This document shows, piece after piece, positions 8,291-14,005 of a DNA stretch of 20,582 nt. The DNA comes from a virus, in IMG/VR virus record IMGVR_UViG_3300017967_000286, positions 1 to 20,582 of that record. The stretch is one strand, 5' to 3'. The translations under genes and the position numbers were made by a program. A model generated the notes under the pieces. The model was not told where the DNA came from and ran no database searches. It was given only the letters and a program-made list of their open reading frames with translations. The number at the start of each line of letters is the position of its first letter. Position 1 is the first letter of the stretch.

Positions 8291-8421
8291 TGAGAAAATT
8301 CTTTGTAAGTCATTGATTATTAAGATCGTTTTCAAAAAAAAGCCAGGGATTTGAAAGTAAAAATAAAAATAAAGCGGATTGTAAATTTTTCCCCTGTCCA
8401 TTTAAAACAATTCTTTACCAC

Positions 8422-8460
8422 TTCGTTACGACTTCGTAGATATTTCGTTAATACTTATTA
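8422..8460 (+). repeat. Partial copy of the origin-like element
   Basis: The 17-mer at 8422-8438 (TTCGTTACGACTTCGTA) is identical to 13612-13628 inside the replication protein gene. Downstream, TTCGTTA recurs at 8444-8450, followed by TAATACT and AAATCTAT in the same order as at the other site. This copy lies in non-coding DNA, so its conservation is not due to protein sequence. The flanking 8314-8500 is otherwise very AT-rich and shows no gene. Confidence 0.6.
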
Positions 8461-8501
8461 AATCTATTTGTAGTAAATAATTTATATATACCAGTAATTA
8501 A

Positions 8502-8510
8502 TGTTATAAT
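8502..8510 (+). promoter_or_regulatory. Extended -10 promoter for the first rightward genes
   Basis: TGT then TATAAT (8505-8510) is a perfect extended -10. No convincing -35 is present, which extended -10 promoters tolerate. The start is predicted near 8517, giving a leader of about 48 bases. Confidence 0.65.
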
Positions 8511-8517
8511 CGCACAC

Positions 8518-8536
8518 GATACTATATAAAGGTATC
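8518..8536 (+). other. Hairpin at the 5' end of the first rightward transcript
   Basis: GATAC at 8518-8522 pairs with GTATC at 8532-8536 across a 9-base AT-rich loop. It falls at the predicted transcript start, so it could stabilise the mRNA 5' end or be an operator. It stops short of the AAGGAG ribosome site. Confidence 0.35.
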
Positions 8537-8564
8537 ACTTACTAAAACAATATAAGGAGTCATT

Positions 8565-8927
8565 ATGACAAAATTTAAACAGTTAAGAAGTAACTACGAA
8601 GTTCTTATAGATTTATGTAACTATCTCGAGTTTGATGTTGAAACATTAGACATTGCCATTAATTGTTTTGATGGTGAGGATTTAGTTAAATATCTTAAAG
8701 AGTGTCCAATTGGTGAAGGACAATCCGAAACTATCGAATATCCTGATGGAGAAAAGATGTTAATCATTTCTTTAGACTACCCAGATTTAGAAGAACATGA
8801 CGACAGGGTTATCGTTGCTAATTTTATGGGTGTTACAGTTTGGAAAAACAAAACAACATACCAAAGACAAACTGAGAAACCTCTGTTTCAATCTTTTGTA
8901 GATGTTTTTGCATACGAGGAGGTTTAA
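8565..8927 (+). CDS. Acidic early protein of unknown function
   Basis: This 120-residue protein is not recognised. It has a helical N-terminal third (an LRSNYEVLIDLCNYLEF stretch near residues 7-23), then an acidic region (EYPDGEKMLI and DYPDLEEHDDR, about 58-83), then a beta-rich end. No metal-binding or catalytic pattern is seen. TATAAGGAG lies at a good distance before the ATG. It is the first gene of a two-gene unit with its own promoter and ends one base before the next start. Its small size, acidity and early position suit a host-takeover or DNA-mimic protein, but this is only inference. Confidence 0.65.
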   Translation: MTKFKQLRSNYEVLIDLCNYLEFDVETLDIAINCFDGEDLVKYLKECPIGEGQSETIEYPDGEKMLIISLDYPDLEEHDDRVIVANFMGVTVWKNKTTYQRQTEKPLFQSFVDVFAYEEV

Positions 8928-8928
8928 G

Positions 8929-9360
8929 ATGGGTTATAAAAAAGTATTTAAAATCGAGTGGCATTCTCCTTGGTATGACAGGAAAGTTAGTTATTTTGAC
9001 AAAATCACGGATGTTCTTGCTTATTTATCTGATACTAGAGGTTTTGACAAAGAGTTCCGAGAAGTTGCGTTCAATCTTTGGGACAACTTCGAAGAACCTG
9101 CGTATTCATCATACAACTGGGACAACTTTCACGAGTTTACTGGTTTATATGGTGGTTTAACTTTTGAAGTGGATTTAATTGGTATTTCTTTAGATGAACT
9201 AATTGAAAGTGAATCTCAGGAAATTACTTCATACACACACGACTCACTTTACTCAGATTTAAACAATATTAATTATGGATGGGATGAAGGTTACATCAGC
9301 AACGATCTTGCACAATCCATGACAAAATATCACGCAAAATTATTTGCCCGTTTAAACTAA
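8929..9360 (+). CDS. Early protein of unknown function, second gene of the unit
   Basis: This 143-residue protein is not recognised. It begins MGYKKVFKIEWHS and is rich in Asp, Glu, Tyr and Trp, with a SYNWDNFHEF motif near residues 62-71 and a strongly acidic middle. The ATG at 8929 is chosen because GAGGAGG lies directly upstream; an earlier in-frame ATG at 8902 has no such site and overlaps the preceding gene. A strong bidirectional terminator follows. Cotranslation with the preceding gene suggests a shared job, which the sequence does not reveal. Confidence 0.65.
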   Translation: MGYKKVFKIEWHSPWYDRKVSYFDKITDVLAYLSDTRGFDKEFREVAFNLWDNFEEPAYSSYNWDNFHEFTGLYGGLTFEVDLIGISLDELIESESQEITSYTHDSLYSDLNNINYGWDEGYISNDLAQSMTKYHAKLFARLN

Positions 9361-9381
9361 AAAATTTACAACCACACATAG

Positions 9382-9409
9382 AAAAGGGAGCATTTAAACT
9401 CCCTTTTTT
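9382..9409. terminator. Bidirectional rho-independent terminator
   Basis: AAAAGGGAG (9382-9390) pairs perfectly with CTCCCTTTT (9399-9407) around an 8-base loop and is followed by further T residues. The A run on one side gives a T run on the other strand, so it can end both the rightward unit (to 9360) and the leftward unit (to 9432). Confidence 0.9.
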
Positions 9410-9431
9410 ATTGCCCAAAATCGAGCTTTTT

Positions 9432-9692
9432 TTATGGATCTTCAGAGTTCTTGGTAACTTCTTCAATATCATCCAATAGTTTTTGCTGATACAAAAGTGT
9501 TGCTAAATCTTCTGAACTTAAACTCTCTAATTTGTAACCACAATCAGAAGCATACCCAAGAGATTCTCTCAAACTAGGGTCGTGTTCTTTTAAGTAGTCA
9601 ATTGCCTTATGGTAATAAATAATCTCCTGAGAATAACAATATTCTTGTGCTTCTTCTAGTGTGTCAAAATATTCGTTGTCGCATTTAAACAT
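9432..9692 (-). CDS. Small leftward protein of unknown function
   Basis: The 86-residue protein begins MFKCDNEYFDTLEEAQEY. This pattern (a short strand, then a helix starting FDTLEEA) recurs at the start of many small phage proteins of unknown role. The rest is acidic and helical. The ATG at 9692 is chosen because GGGGGTG lies upstream and because it overlaps the preceding stop (TAATG); an upstream in-frame start at 9746 would overlap that gene by 55 bases. It is the second gene of a leftward unit set against the surrounding rightward genes. Confidence 0.6.
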   Translation of the reverse strand: MFKCDNEYFDTLEEAQEYCYSQEIIYYHKAIDYLKEHDPSLRESLGYASDCGYKLESLSSEDLATLLYQQKLLDDIEEVTKNSEDP

Positions 9693-10201
9693 TATTTCAC
9701 CCCCATTTCTTTTAATGCTTCTTGATAATTGTCGAACTCTTTCCATTCGCCCTCATAATCACCATTATTTAAACCAACTACTGAATAATTGATTTCTAAA
9801 TCTCCAGTTAATTCTAAATTTGATGAATGGTCATGAACATATAACTGTTTTGTTTCGTCTTTATTAACCCAAGATGGTGAAACATCATTTAAATAAGAAA
9901 CATCTTTTAGTTCTGGATAATCATCAAGATTAAAACCTATCATTTGATAATTGCCAAAAAGAAAAGTAGAACTATTATTTTCTATAACATGGTATTTATA
10001 AAAATCAAGATACTTATCCACCCAACTATTTGAATATAAATCATCAAAATTATCTGAAGCGGTAGAACATCCAGCAAATTCATCTTTTAAATCTGGAGTA
10101 ACAACACAACACCATTTTGAAATATCATGATAATAAATTTTTATATATTCTTGTTCGCTCCTATTCCAAGCGATATAGATTTTTTGTTCATCAGTTTTCA
10201 T
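9692..10201 (-). CDS. Leftward accessory protein of unknown function
   Basis: This 169-residue acidic protein is not recognised. It is rich in Tyr, Asp, Asn and Ser and looks mainly beta-structured, with an IAWNRSEQEYIKIYYHD segment near residues 9-25 and a C-terminal helix containing EFDNYQEALKEMG. That last motif resembles the FDTLEEA start of the following protein. AGGAG lies before the ATG, and an extended -10 promoter lies about 40 bases upstream. Base composition appears even more AT-rich than its neighbours. Opposite orientation plus its own promoter and terminator suggest an independently acquired cassette, with an unknown role. Confidence 0.6.
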   Translation of the reverse strand: MKTDEQKIYIAWNRSEQEYIKIYYHDISKWCCVVTPDLKDEFAGCSTASDNFDDLYSNSWVDKYLDFYKYHVIENNSSTFLFGNYQMIGFNLDDYPELKDVSYLNDVSPSWVNKDETKQLYVHDHSSNLELTGDLEINYSVVGLNNGDYEGEWKEFDNYQEALKEMGVK

Positions 10202-10232
10202 TTTTAACTCCTATTTATTTTTTGGTAGTCGA

Positions 10233-10241
10233 ATTATAACA
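10233..10241 (-). promoter_or_regulatory. Extended -10 promoter of the leftward cassette
   Basis: The leftward strand reads TGTTATAATTCG, a perfect extended -10 and a near copy of the element at 8502-8512. No good -35 is seen at 16-18 bases. The predicted start lies about 25 bases before the ATG at 10201. Confidence 0.6.
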
Positions 10242-10317
10242 AATAAAATATAAATAATGTATAAATTTATATATTAATTTTTTTCTTAATTAGTATCCGA
10301 ATAATCTTAAACGATCT

Positions 10318-10328
10318 CCTGGTCCAGG
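10318..10328. repeat. 11-bp perfect palindrome
   Basis: CCTGG, a central T, then CCAGG form a perfect inverted repeat between two divergent promoters. It could be an operator. The arms are also CCWGG sequences, a frequent target of cytosine-5 methyltransferases. Confidence 0.45.
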
Positions 10329-10355
10329 TCTATAAGTCTTTATATAATAAGTGAT

Positions 10356-10395
10356 AATAGGAAATAATAGAAAGCCATAGGAAGCAATGGGAAAT
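10356..10395. repeat. Four tandem 10-bp repeats upstream of the early promoter
   Basis: Four contiguous units, AATAGGAAAT, AATAGAAAGC, CATAGGAAGC and AATGGGAAAT, share the pattern nATrGrAArn with an exact 10-base period, close to one helical turn. They end about 31 bases before the -35 of the main early promoter. The rest of 10202-10487 is AT-rich and shows no gene. Confidence 0.6.
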
Positions 10396-10426
10396 AAGTA
10401 TATACCATTTATATATAAAAATAAAT

Positions 10427-10454
10427 TTGACTCTGGCGGCGACATGGCTATAAT
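10427..10454 (+). promoter_or_regulatory. Strong sigma-70-type early promoter
   Basis: TTGACT (10427-10432, five of six) is separated by 16 bases from a perfect TATAAT (10449-10454). The start is predicted near 10461, and an AAGGAGGG ribosome site precedes the ATG at 10488. This is the best promoter in the window and probably drives the long rightward operon. Confidence 0.75.
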
Positions 10455-10487
10455 AAGAATTACTCAAATAAAACAAGGAGGGCAATA

Positions 10488-11114
10488 ATGCCAAATCACA
10501 CAACTAACCATATAGATATATGGACTACAAATAAGGACCTTCTAAAGAAAATCGAGAAGGGTTTTGCAAGTCATACGCTAATGAAAACATTTCATCCAAT
10601 GCCAAAAGAATTGGAAGGAACAACTGCACCAAAAGACACACCAAACTGGTATGACTGGTGCGTTAATAACTGGGGGACAAAATGGGATGTTTATTCTTAT
10701 GGCGAACCTACTAAAAGATTCAAGTCAGCAATAATAGAGAAAGAAGATTTCAGTATTGATATAAATAGGGATTTTCTTAAACCTAGAAAATATTACGAAT
10801 TATCTGTTGAGTTCTTAACTGCGTGGTCGCCACCAACTCAGTTCTTTGATTATCTAATGGACAACGAGCTCGAAATTCTACAGATTCATAATAAGTTTAT
10901 TGATGAGGGAGGATTTTATATCGGGCAATCTAACTGGGAACGACCTAATGAAGAAGATGAGGTTGAATACTCTGAATACATCTACACTAATATGGAAGAG
11001 TTTGTTGATAATGTTAATGATGGCATTGAAATGAAAAACAAATACGCAGAGAAATCTCTTTATAACTTGTTTGAAGATAATCTTTTATGGATGACTGGGG
11101 AGGTAGAAGAATGA
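10488..11114 (+). CDS. Api92-like (DUF1281) ferredoxin-fold protein
   Basis: The 208-residue protein begins MPNHTTN and shows FHPMPKEL (about 35-42), WYDWCVNNWGTKWD (54-67) and a FLTAWSPPTQFFDYL stretch near 108-122. Together these are the signature of the Api92-like family, DUF1281, a ferredoxin-like domain found in phages and mobile elements. Its biochemical role is unknown. It is the first gene of the large early operon, with a strong promoter and ribosome site. Its stop overlaps the next start (ATGA). Confidence 0.8.
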   Translation: MPNHTTNHIDIWTTNKDLLKKIEKGFASHTLMKTFHPMPKELEGTTAPKDTPNWYDWCVNNWGTKWDVYSYGEPTKRFKSAIIEKEDFSIDINRDFLKPRKYYELSVEFLTAWSPPTQFFDYLMDNELEILQIHNKFIDEGGFYIGQSNWERPNEEDEVEYSEYIYTNMEEFVDNVNDGIEMKNKYAEKSLYNLFEDNLLWMTGEVEE

Positions 11115-11239
11115 ATGTTACTTTCTGGGAATTATTCTTAGCAATTTTTGTCATGGTAATGATGTATTACTTTATGCAAATTGTTATCGAACAAGAGAAA
11201 TGGAATCGAGAGGATGAAAAGAGGAGGATGAGGAAATGA
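11111..11239 (+). CDS. Single-span membrane microprotein (42 aa)
   Basis: The peptide has a hydrophobic segment at about residues 5-28 (phenylalanine, leucine, valine and methionine rich) followed by a charged tail with alternating Glu, Arg and Lys. This predicts one membrane helix with a charged cytoplasmic end. ATGA overlaps join it to the genes on both sides, and GAGG precedes the start. Function is unknown. Membrane microproteins in early operons may act on the host envelope or on superinfection, but nothing here proves that. Confidence 0.6.
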   Translation: MNVTFWELFLAIFVMVMMYYFMQIVIEQEKWNREDEKRRMRK

Positions 11240-11310
11240 TATTTTCATTTTTAGTAGTTGCCGCGATATTGACGATCTTATTCATTGTTACATCTGGAGG
11301 TCAAGAATGA
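11236..11310 (+). CDS. Membrane microprotein (24 aa)
   Basis: This 24-residue peptide is almost wholly one hydrophobic helix (residues 2-18), then TSGGQE. Its ATG overlaps the preceding stop and its stop overlaps the next start, both as ATGA, and GAGGATGAGG lies upstream as a ribosome site. Paired with the preceding microprotein it makes two single-span membrane peptides in a row. Its size makes coding status uncertain, but the double overlap and ribosome site support translation. Confidence 0.45.
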   Translation: MIFSFLVVAAILTILFIVTSGGQE

Positions 11311-11486
11311 GCTTTCCAGATAGATATGATGACCCAAATTATTTAAACGAACCTGAATCAACTGGGTTCTATGAATGTAAAGATTGCTGTATTAAATGGA
11401 CTGAAGCAGAACATGAAAACTGTTGTCCTGAATGTGGCGGTTGTAGATACTTTGAAATCTCGGTCAAAGAATATGTTGAATATTAA
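11307..11486 (+). CDS. Small zinc ribbon protein (59 aa)
   Basis: Cysteines at 24, 27 and 28 and a second set at 39, 40, 43 and 46 give a CxxC...CPECG zinc ribbon. The N-terminus is acidic (DRYDDPNY) and the C-terminus short and charged. GGAGG precedes the ATG, which overlaps the prior stop. Such ribbons bind nucleic acid or protein in many phages, but no specific role is visible. A frame on the same strand starting at 11371 runs across this gene and is not thought to be read there. Confidence 0.65.
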   Translation: MSFPDRYDDPNYLNEPESTGFYECKDCCIKWTEAEHENCCPECGGCRYFEISVKEYVEY

Positions 11487-11511
11487 AATCCAAAAAAACA
11501 AGGAGAAACCT

Positions 11512-11667
11512 ATGAGTAATATCGGAAGTTATTATATGGAATTAACTGAACAAGCGAGTGTCTTAACTCTCAGAGAGTTCTGTGATAAATACGGAGATAC
11601 TTGGGAAAACCAGAATGTATGGTTTGAAGTTAATGACGAGAACGACCATGAAGAAAAGTCTGTTTAG
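11512..11667 (+). CDS. Acidic microprotein (51 aa)
   Basis: The peptide starts MSNIGSYYMELTEQ and has an LREFCDKYGDTWENQ segment resembling a short helical motif, then an acidic end. AAGGAG lies eight bases before the ATG at 11512; this is why I reject an in-frame start at 11371, which would overlap the zinc ribbon gene. Its 3' end overlaps the next gene by 20 bases. It is not recognised. Confidence 0.55.
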   Translation: MSNIGSYYMELTEQASVLTLREFCDKYGDTWENQNVWFEVNDENDHEEKSV

Positions 11668-11812
11668 AGCGTTCTGTTATGAGCAATTTATGGCTAATAA
11701 AGATGAATGTAGATGGTATCGCATACCATGTAGATATAGAACATTTCATAGTTATTGGAAAAGCAATAAATCATTCTTAAAGCGTAAATGGAAGGAGAGA
11801 AATGATGACTAA
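11648..11812 (+). CDS. Basic microprotein (54 aa)
   Basis: This peptide is rich in Arg, Lys, Tyr, Trp and Phe, with two cysteines (positions 10 and 21) and a lysine-rich end. The start at 11648 lies within the preceding gene's 3' end, consistent with coupling. An earlier in-frame ATG at 11582 is less likely because it would overlap that gene by 86 bases. The composition would suit nucleic acid binding, but no motif confirms this. Confidence 0.5.
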   Translation: MKKSLFRAFCYEQFMANKDECRWYRIPCRYRTFHSYWKSNKSFLKRKWKERNDD

Positions 11813-11933
11813 GCAAGAGAAAGATTTAAAAGAATGGGAAAGATATTTAGACTTAGAACGAAAGACCATCAAACTAAAACTGAGAATGGTTGAGAACGGA
11901 AACACTTACTTTTATAAGAGGAGAAACAAATGA
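11802..11933 (+). CDS. Helical microprotein (43 aa)
   Basis: The peptide begins MMTKQEKDLKEWERYL and is predicted as a single charged helix with coiled-coil-like spacing, ending in YKRRNK. GGAGAG lies upstream, and either of two adjacent ATGs (11802 or 11805) may be used. It overlaps the genes on both sides. Function is unknown. Confidence 0.5.
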   Translation: MMTKQEKDLKEWERYLDLERKTIKLKLRMVENGNTYFYKRRNK

Positions 11934-12109
11934 TAGAAATATTTCAAACAATCGCCGCAAATGTCGGAAAAACCTATGACGATCTTTTGCAGGACAAACA
12001 ATTTCGCCAGGCCGTAGATGAGATTATGAACTCTGACGAATACAAGAAAGACCATGATAACCAATCATTGGTCATTGCTAAAAACAATAAGGAGAATAAC
12101 AATGAGTAA
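11930..12109 (+). CDS. Small early protein (59 aa)
   Basis: This small protein starts MIEIFQTIAANVGKTYDDLL, is acidic and helical in the middle, and ends in an Asn/Lys-rich tail that overlaps the next gene's ribosome site and start by 8 bases. AGAGGAG precedes its ATG. The tail sequence NKENNNE is probably dictated in part by the embedded GGAG signal of the following gene. It is not recognised. Confidence 0.5.
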   Translation: MIEIFQTIAANVGKTYDDLLQDKQFRQAVDEIMNSDEYKKDHDNQSLVIAKNNKENNNE

Positions 12110-12650
12110 AAAACTCAAGACTGTAAATATTAAAGGCAAAGAATATGTTGAAGTAAATGAGCGTATTCGCCATTTTAGAGAGAACTACCCAGAAGGTAGC
12201 ATAGTTACCGAGTTAGTCAGTAATAATGGTGGTGTTTGTGTATTTAAAGCAATCATCTATAACATGGACCAGATTGTGGCCACAGGTCATGCCTACGAAA
12301 AGGAAGGTAGCACATTCATCAATAAGACAAGTTATATCGAGAACTGCGAAACTAGCGCAATCGGAAGAGCATTAGGCATACTCGGAATAGGAATTGATGG
12401 TTCTGTTGCTAGTGCGGAGGAAGTTAAGAACGCTATCGCTAACCAGGACCAAGGAGATGATGAGATTACATTAACTCCTAAACAGATTAATGACTCACTC
12501 GATCTTCTAAGGCAATATGCAGAAATGAAGAACCAAACTGCCGCGAGGGCTATTTTTAAGAAAGCGAATTACAAGAACATTGTTAATCGCCATGTAATCA
12601 TTAATGAAGCAGTTAAGCACTTTCCTAAATGGGAAGATGAGATTGTATAG
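12102..12650 (+). CDS. Putative single-strand annealing recombination protein (Erf/Rad52-like)
   Basis: The 182-residue product has a conserved-looking core: YVEVNERIRHFRENYP (residues 15-30), ATGHAYE (60-66), then SYIENCETSAIGRALGILGI (78-97). The last motif occurs in phage proteins usually placed among single-strand annealing recombinases of the Erf/Rad52 type. The C-terminal 60 residues form a separate, probably helical part. The ATG at 12102 follows AAGGAG; an in-frame upstream start at 12054 lies within the previous gene. Neighbours fit a recombination-replication module: an SSB-like protein downstream and RusA further on. Family assignment is by motif recall, and no active-site test is possible from sequence alone. 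Confidence 0.6.
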   Translation: MSKKLKTVNIKGKEYVEVNERIRHFRENYPEGSIVTELVSNNGGVCVFKAIIYNMDQIVATGHAYEKEGSTFINKTSYIENCETSAIGRALGILGIGIDGSVASAEEVKNAIANQDQGDDEITLTPKQINDSLDLLRQYAEMKNQTAARAIFKKANYKNIVNRHVIINEAVKHFPKWEDEIV

Positions 12651-12656
12651 GAGGTT

Positions 12657-12869
12657 ATGATGAGTCAATGTGAAAGATTATTGCAATATCTACAAGAGCA
12701 TAATACAATAGACCCTTTAGAGGCTTGGAAAATTTTGGGAATCTATAGACTATCCTCCAGGATTTATGACCTAAAGAGTGATGGTCATAGAATAGAAACT
12801 CATAAGAAAAAAATTACAAATCAATTTAATGAGAAAACATCTGTTGCTCAATATAAATTAGTGAATTAG
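12657..12869 (+). CDS. Winged helix-turn-helix DNA-binding protein (70 aa)
   Basis: The peptide shows CERLLQYLQEH (5-15), TIDPLEAWKILGIYRLSSRI (17-36) and then a beta-wing-like DLKSDGHRIETHKKK. This closely matches the small phage helix-turn-helix family in which a helix pair ends in RLxxRIxDL. TAGGAGG precedes the ATG; the second of two ATGs, at 12660, could also be used. It may regulate the operon or assist replication. It is followed by the structured leader of the SSB-like gene. Confidence 0.72.
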   Translation: MMSQCERLLQYLQEHNTIDPLEAWKILGIYRLSSRIYDLKSDGHRIETHKKKITNQFNEKTSVAQYKLVN

Positions 12870-12879
12870 TGGGGAGTTG

Positions 12880-12983
12880 TTTACCGATACTAATCGGGGT
12901 GGTTTCATAGAATATCTATTCTGTCCTTGCCTTCCTCGTTAGGTAAAAAGAACAAACAGGAGTGGTTGCCCTAAGCAACTTTT
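12880..12983 (+). promoter_or_regulatory. Structured leader with attenuator-like hairpin
   Basis: The gap of 137 bases before the SSB-like gene holds several potential stems: TTTACC (12880) with GGTAAA (12942), CCGAT with ATCGG around ACTA (12884-12897), ATAGAAT with ATTCTGT around ATCT (12907-12924), and GTTGC with GCAAC around CCTAA (12965-12979) followed by TTTTATT. The first two overlap at CC and are mutually exclusive. The last looks like a weak terminator placed just before the ribosome site at about 12992. The arrangement suggests attenuation or another RNA switch; binding of any ligand or protein is unproven. Confidence 0.4.
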
Positions 12984-13006
12984 ATTAATCAATTAGGAGT
13001 GTATCA

Positions 13007-13288
13007 ATGGAATACGATAATACAAATAGGGGTGTCCTTTTCTTGCAAGAACAAGAAACTGAAAGACATCCTAACTTTAGCGGCAACATCAATATTGATG
13101 GAAAAGAATACTATCTTAGTGGTTGGTCTAAGACTGCACAAACTGGTAAGAAGTTAATCTCACTATCAATCAAACCTAAAGAACCTGCTCATAGTGAAAC
13201 TGAGAATGGACATAGTGGCTCACATAGTCATGATAAAGCACCAATCGGTGCAACTAATGACGAGTTTGCTGACGAGATACCATTTTAA
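13007..13288 (+). CDS. SSB-like single-stranded DNA-binding protein
   Basis: The 93-residue protein begins MEYDNTNRG and runs through INIDGKEYYLSGWSK (28-42) and GKKLISLSIKPKE (about 47-59), predicted beta strands. A His/Ser/Gly-rich linker follows, and the end is ADEIPF. The acidic tail closing with IPF is the protein-recruiting tip of bacterial SSB proteins. Phage proteins of this type, often left as hypothetical, occupy this spot in replication modules. It would coat ssDNA and may recruit host enzymes. TTAGGAG precedes the ATG, after a structured leader. The tail is the strongest evidence; the fold is inferred. Confidence 0.6.
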   Translation: MEYDNTNRGVLFLQEQETERHPNFSGNINIDGKEYYLSGWSKTAQTGKKLISLSIKPKEPAHSETENGHSGSHSHDKAPIGATNDEFADEIPF

Positions 13289-13293
13289 TTAAC

Positions 13294-13311
13294 GGAGGGG
13301 TAACACCCTCC
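13294..13311 (+). other. Intergenic hairpin GGAGGG/CCCTCC
   Basis: GGAGGG (13294-13299) pairs with CCCTCC (13306-13311) around GTAACA. No T run follows, so it is not a standard terminator. It may stabilise or help process the mRNA between the SSB-like and replication genes, or hide a GGAGG that would otherwise act as a ribosome site. Confidence 0.5.
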
Positions 13312-13330
13312 ATACTAAAAGCAAGGGGGA

Positions 13331-14005
13331 ATGATGTCTATTATCGACAACATTATCAAAAACCATACAGAACACGAGATCGAAGAATATACTGGTGCTT
13401 CTTTACAAGCGTTATTAACGCACAAAGGAACACAAAAAGTATTCAAGCTCACTTTGTTCTTTGGTTATAACAAATCTAAAAACCCAATTTATCAAACAAT
13501 AGAGATAACTGAGAACCAGTATTTGCAGTTAAGTTCTGCTGTGTTAGATAAGAATAATTCAGTTCTTAAAAAACATAATAGTTTATTGACTGATGATGAA
13601 TTATTTGGAAGTTCGTTACGACTTCGTAACGACCCTACTAATACTAATACTAAATCTATAAATACTAATACTACTAATACTAATACTTTAAATATAGAAA
13701 AATATATTGAAAAAGGTTATGAGAAAAAACGGATTGATGAATTGGTTACACATAGGAAAGCATTGAAGAAGCCATTACTAACTGACAGGATGTTAAGTGG
13801 TCTTTTGAAATCTTTGGATAGATATGCGGCGCATTGGGATATAACTTTTGATGATGCTTGTAAGTATTACCTATCACAATCATGGATAAGCATTGATGTT
13901 GAATACAAATACCCTGCTCGTTTAGTTAAGAAAGATACTAAAGAGTTAGACTTCACCGACATCAAGAATAAATTACTAGAAGCAAAACAAAGGAGAATAG
14001 GTTAA
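13331..14005 (+). CDS. Putative replication initiator (lambda O-like organisation)
   Basis: The 224-residue protein has two parts joined by a low-complexity linker of Asn and Thr (about residues 100-118). The N-terminal part (1-95) is mixed alpha/beta and unassigned. The C-terminal part includes KRIDELVTHRKALKKPLL and ACKYYLSQSWISIDVEYKYP, resembling helical C-terminal domains of phage replisome organisers that end in a W-containing loop. The linker is encoded by an origin-like array, just as lambdoid O genes contain their own origin. AAGGGGGA precedes the start. The next gene overlaps by one base (TAATG). It would bind the origin and recruit host helicase; this is inferred from architecture, not from clear homology. 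Confidence 0.55.
   Translation: MMSIIDNIIKNHTEHEIEEYTGASLQALLTHKGTQKVFKLTLFFGYNKSKNPIYQTIEITENQYLQLSSAVLDKNNSVLKKHNSLLTDDELFGSSLRLRNDPTNTNTKSINTNTTNTNTLNIEKYIEKGYEKKRIDELVTHRKALKKPLLTDRMLSGLLKSLDRYAAHWDITFDDACKYYLSQSWISIDVEYKYPARLVKKDTKELDFTDIKNKLLEAKQRRIG
13613..13714 (+). other. Probable replication origin inside the initiator gene
   Basis: A perfect palindrome of nine-base arms around CT spans 13613-13632 (TCGTTACGA, CT, TCGTAACGA). It is followed by five copies of TACTAATAC starting at 13636, 13642, 13663, 13672 and 13678, then by a strongly AT-rich stretch to about 13714. Initiator binding sites, direct iterons and an easily melted segment, in this order and within the initiator gene, match the lambda-type origin plan. 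A 17-base part of the palindrome recurs in non-coding DNA at 8422. Confidence 0.6.

Noticed and set aside
8122-8313. Leftward 63-codon frame beginning MTYKEFSQKK
   Set aside because: There is no ribosome site, codons such as GGG, CTC, CCC and TCG are unlike neighbouring genes, and the rightward strand shows better RNA folding. It is kept as the alternative to the RNA proposal.
10014-10022. TTATCCACC, one base from a DnaA box
   Set aside because: It is a single copy inside a coding region, with no cluster and no associated repeats; expected by chance in AT-rich DNA.
10356-10395. Short tandem repeats as a CRISPR array
   Set aside because: Units are 10 bases, contiguous and without spacers, so they fit a regulatory or iteron array instead.
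11371-11511. N-terminal extension of the 51-residue microprotein from the ATG at 11371
   Set aside because: It would be read out of frame across the zinc ribbon gene; a good AAGGAG site places the start at 11512.
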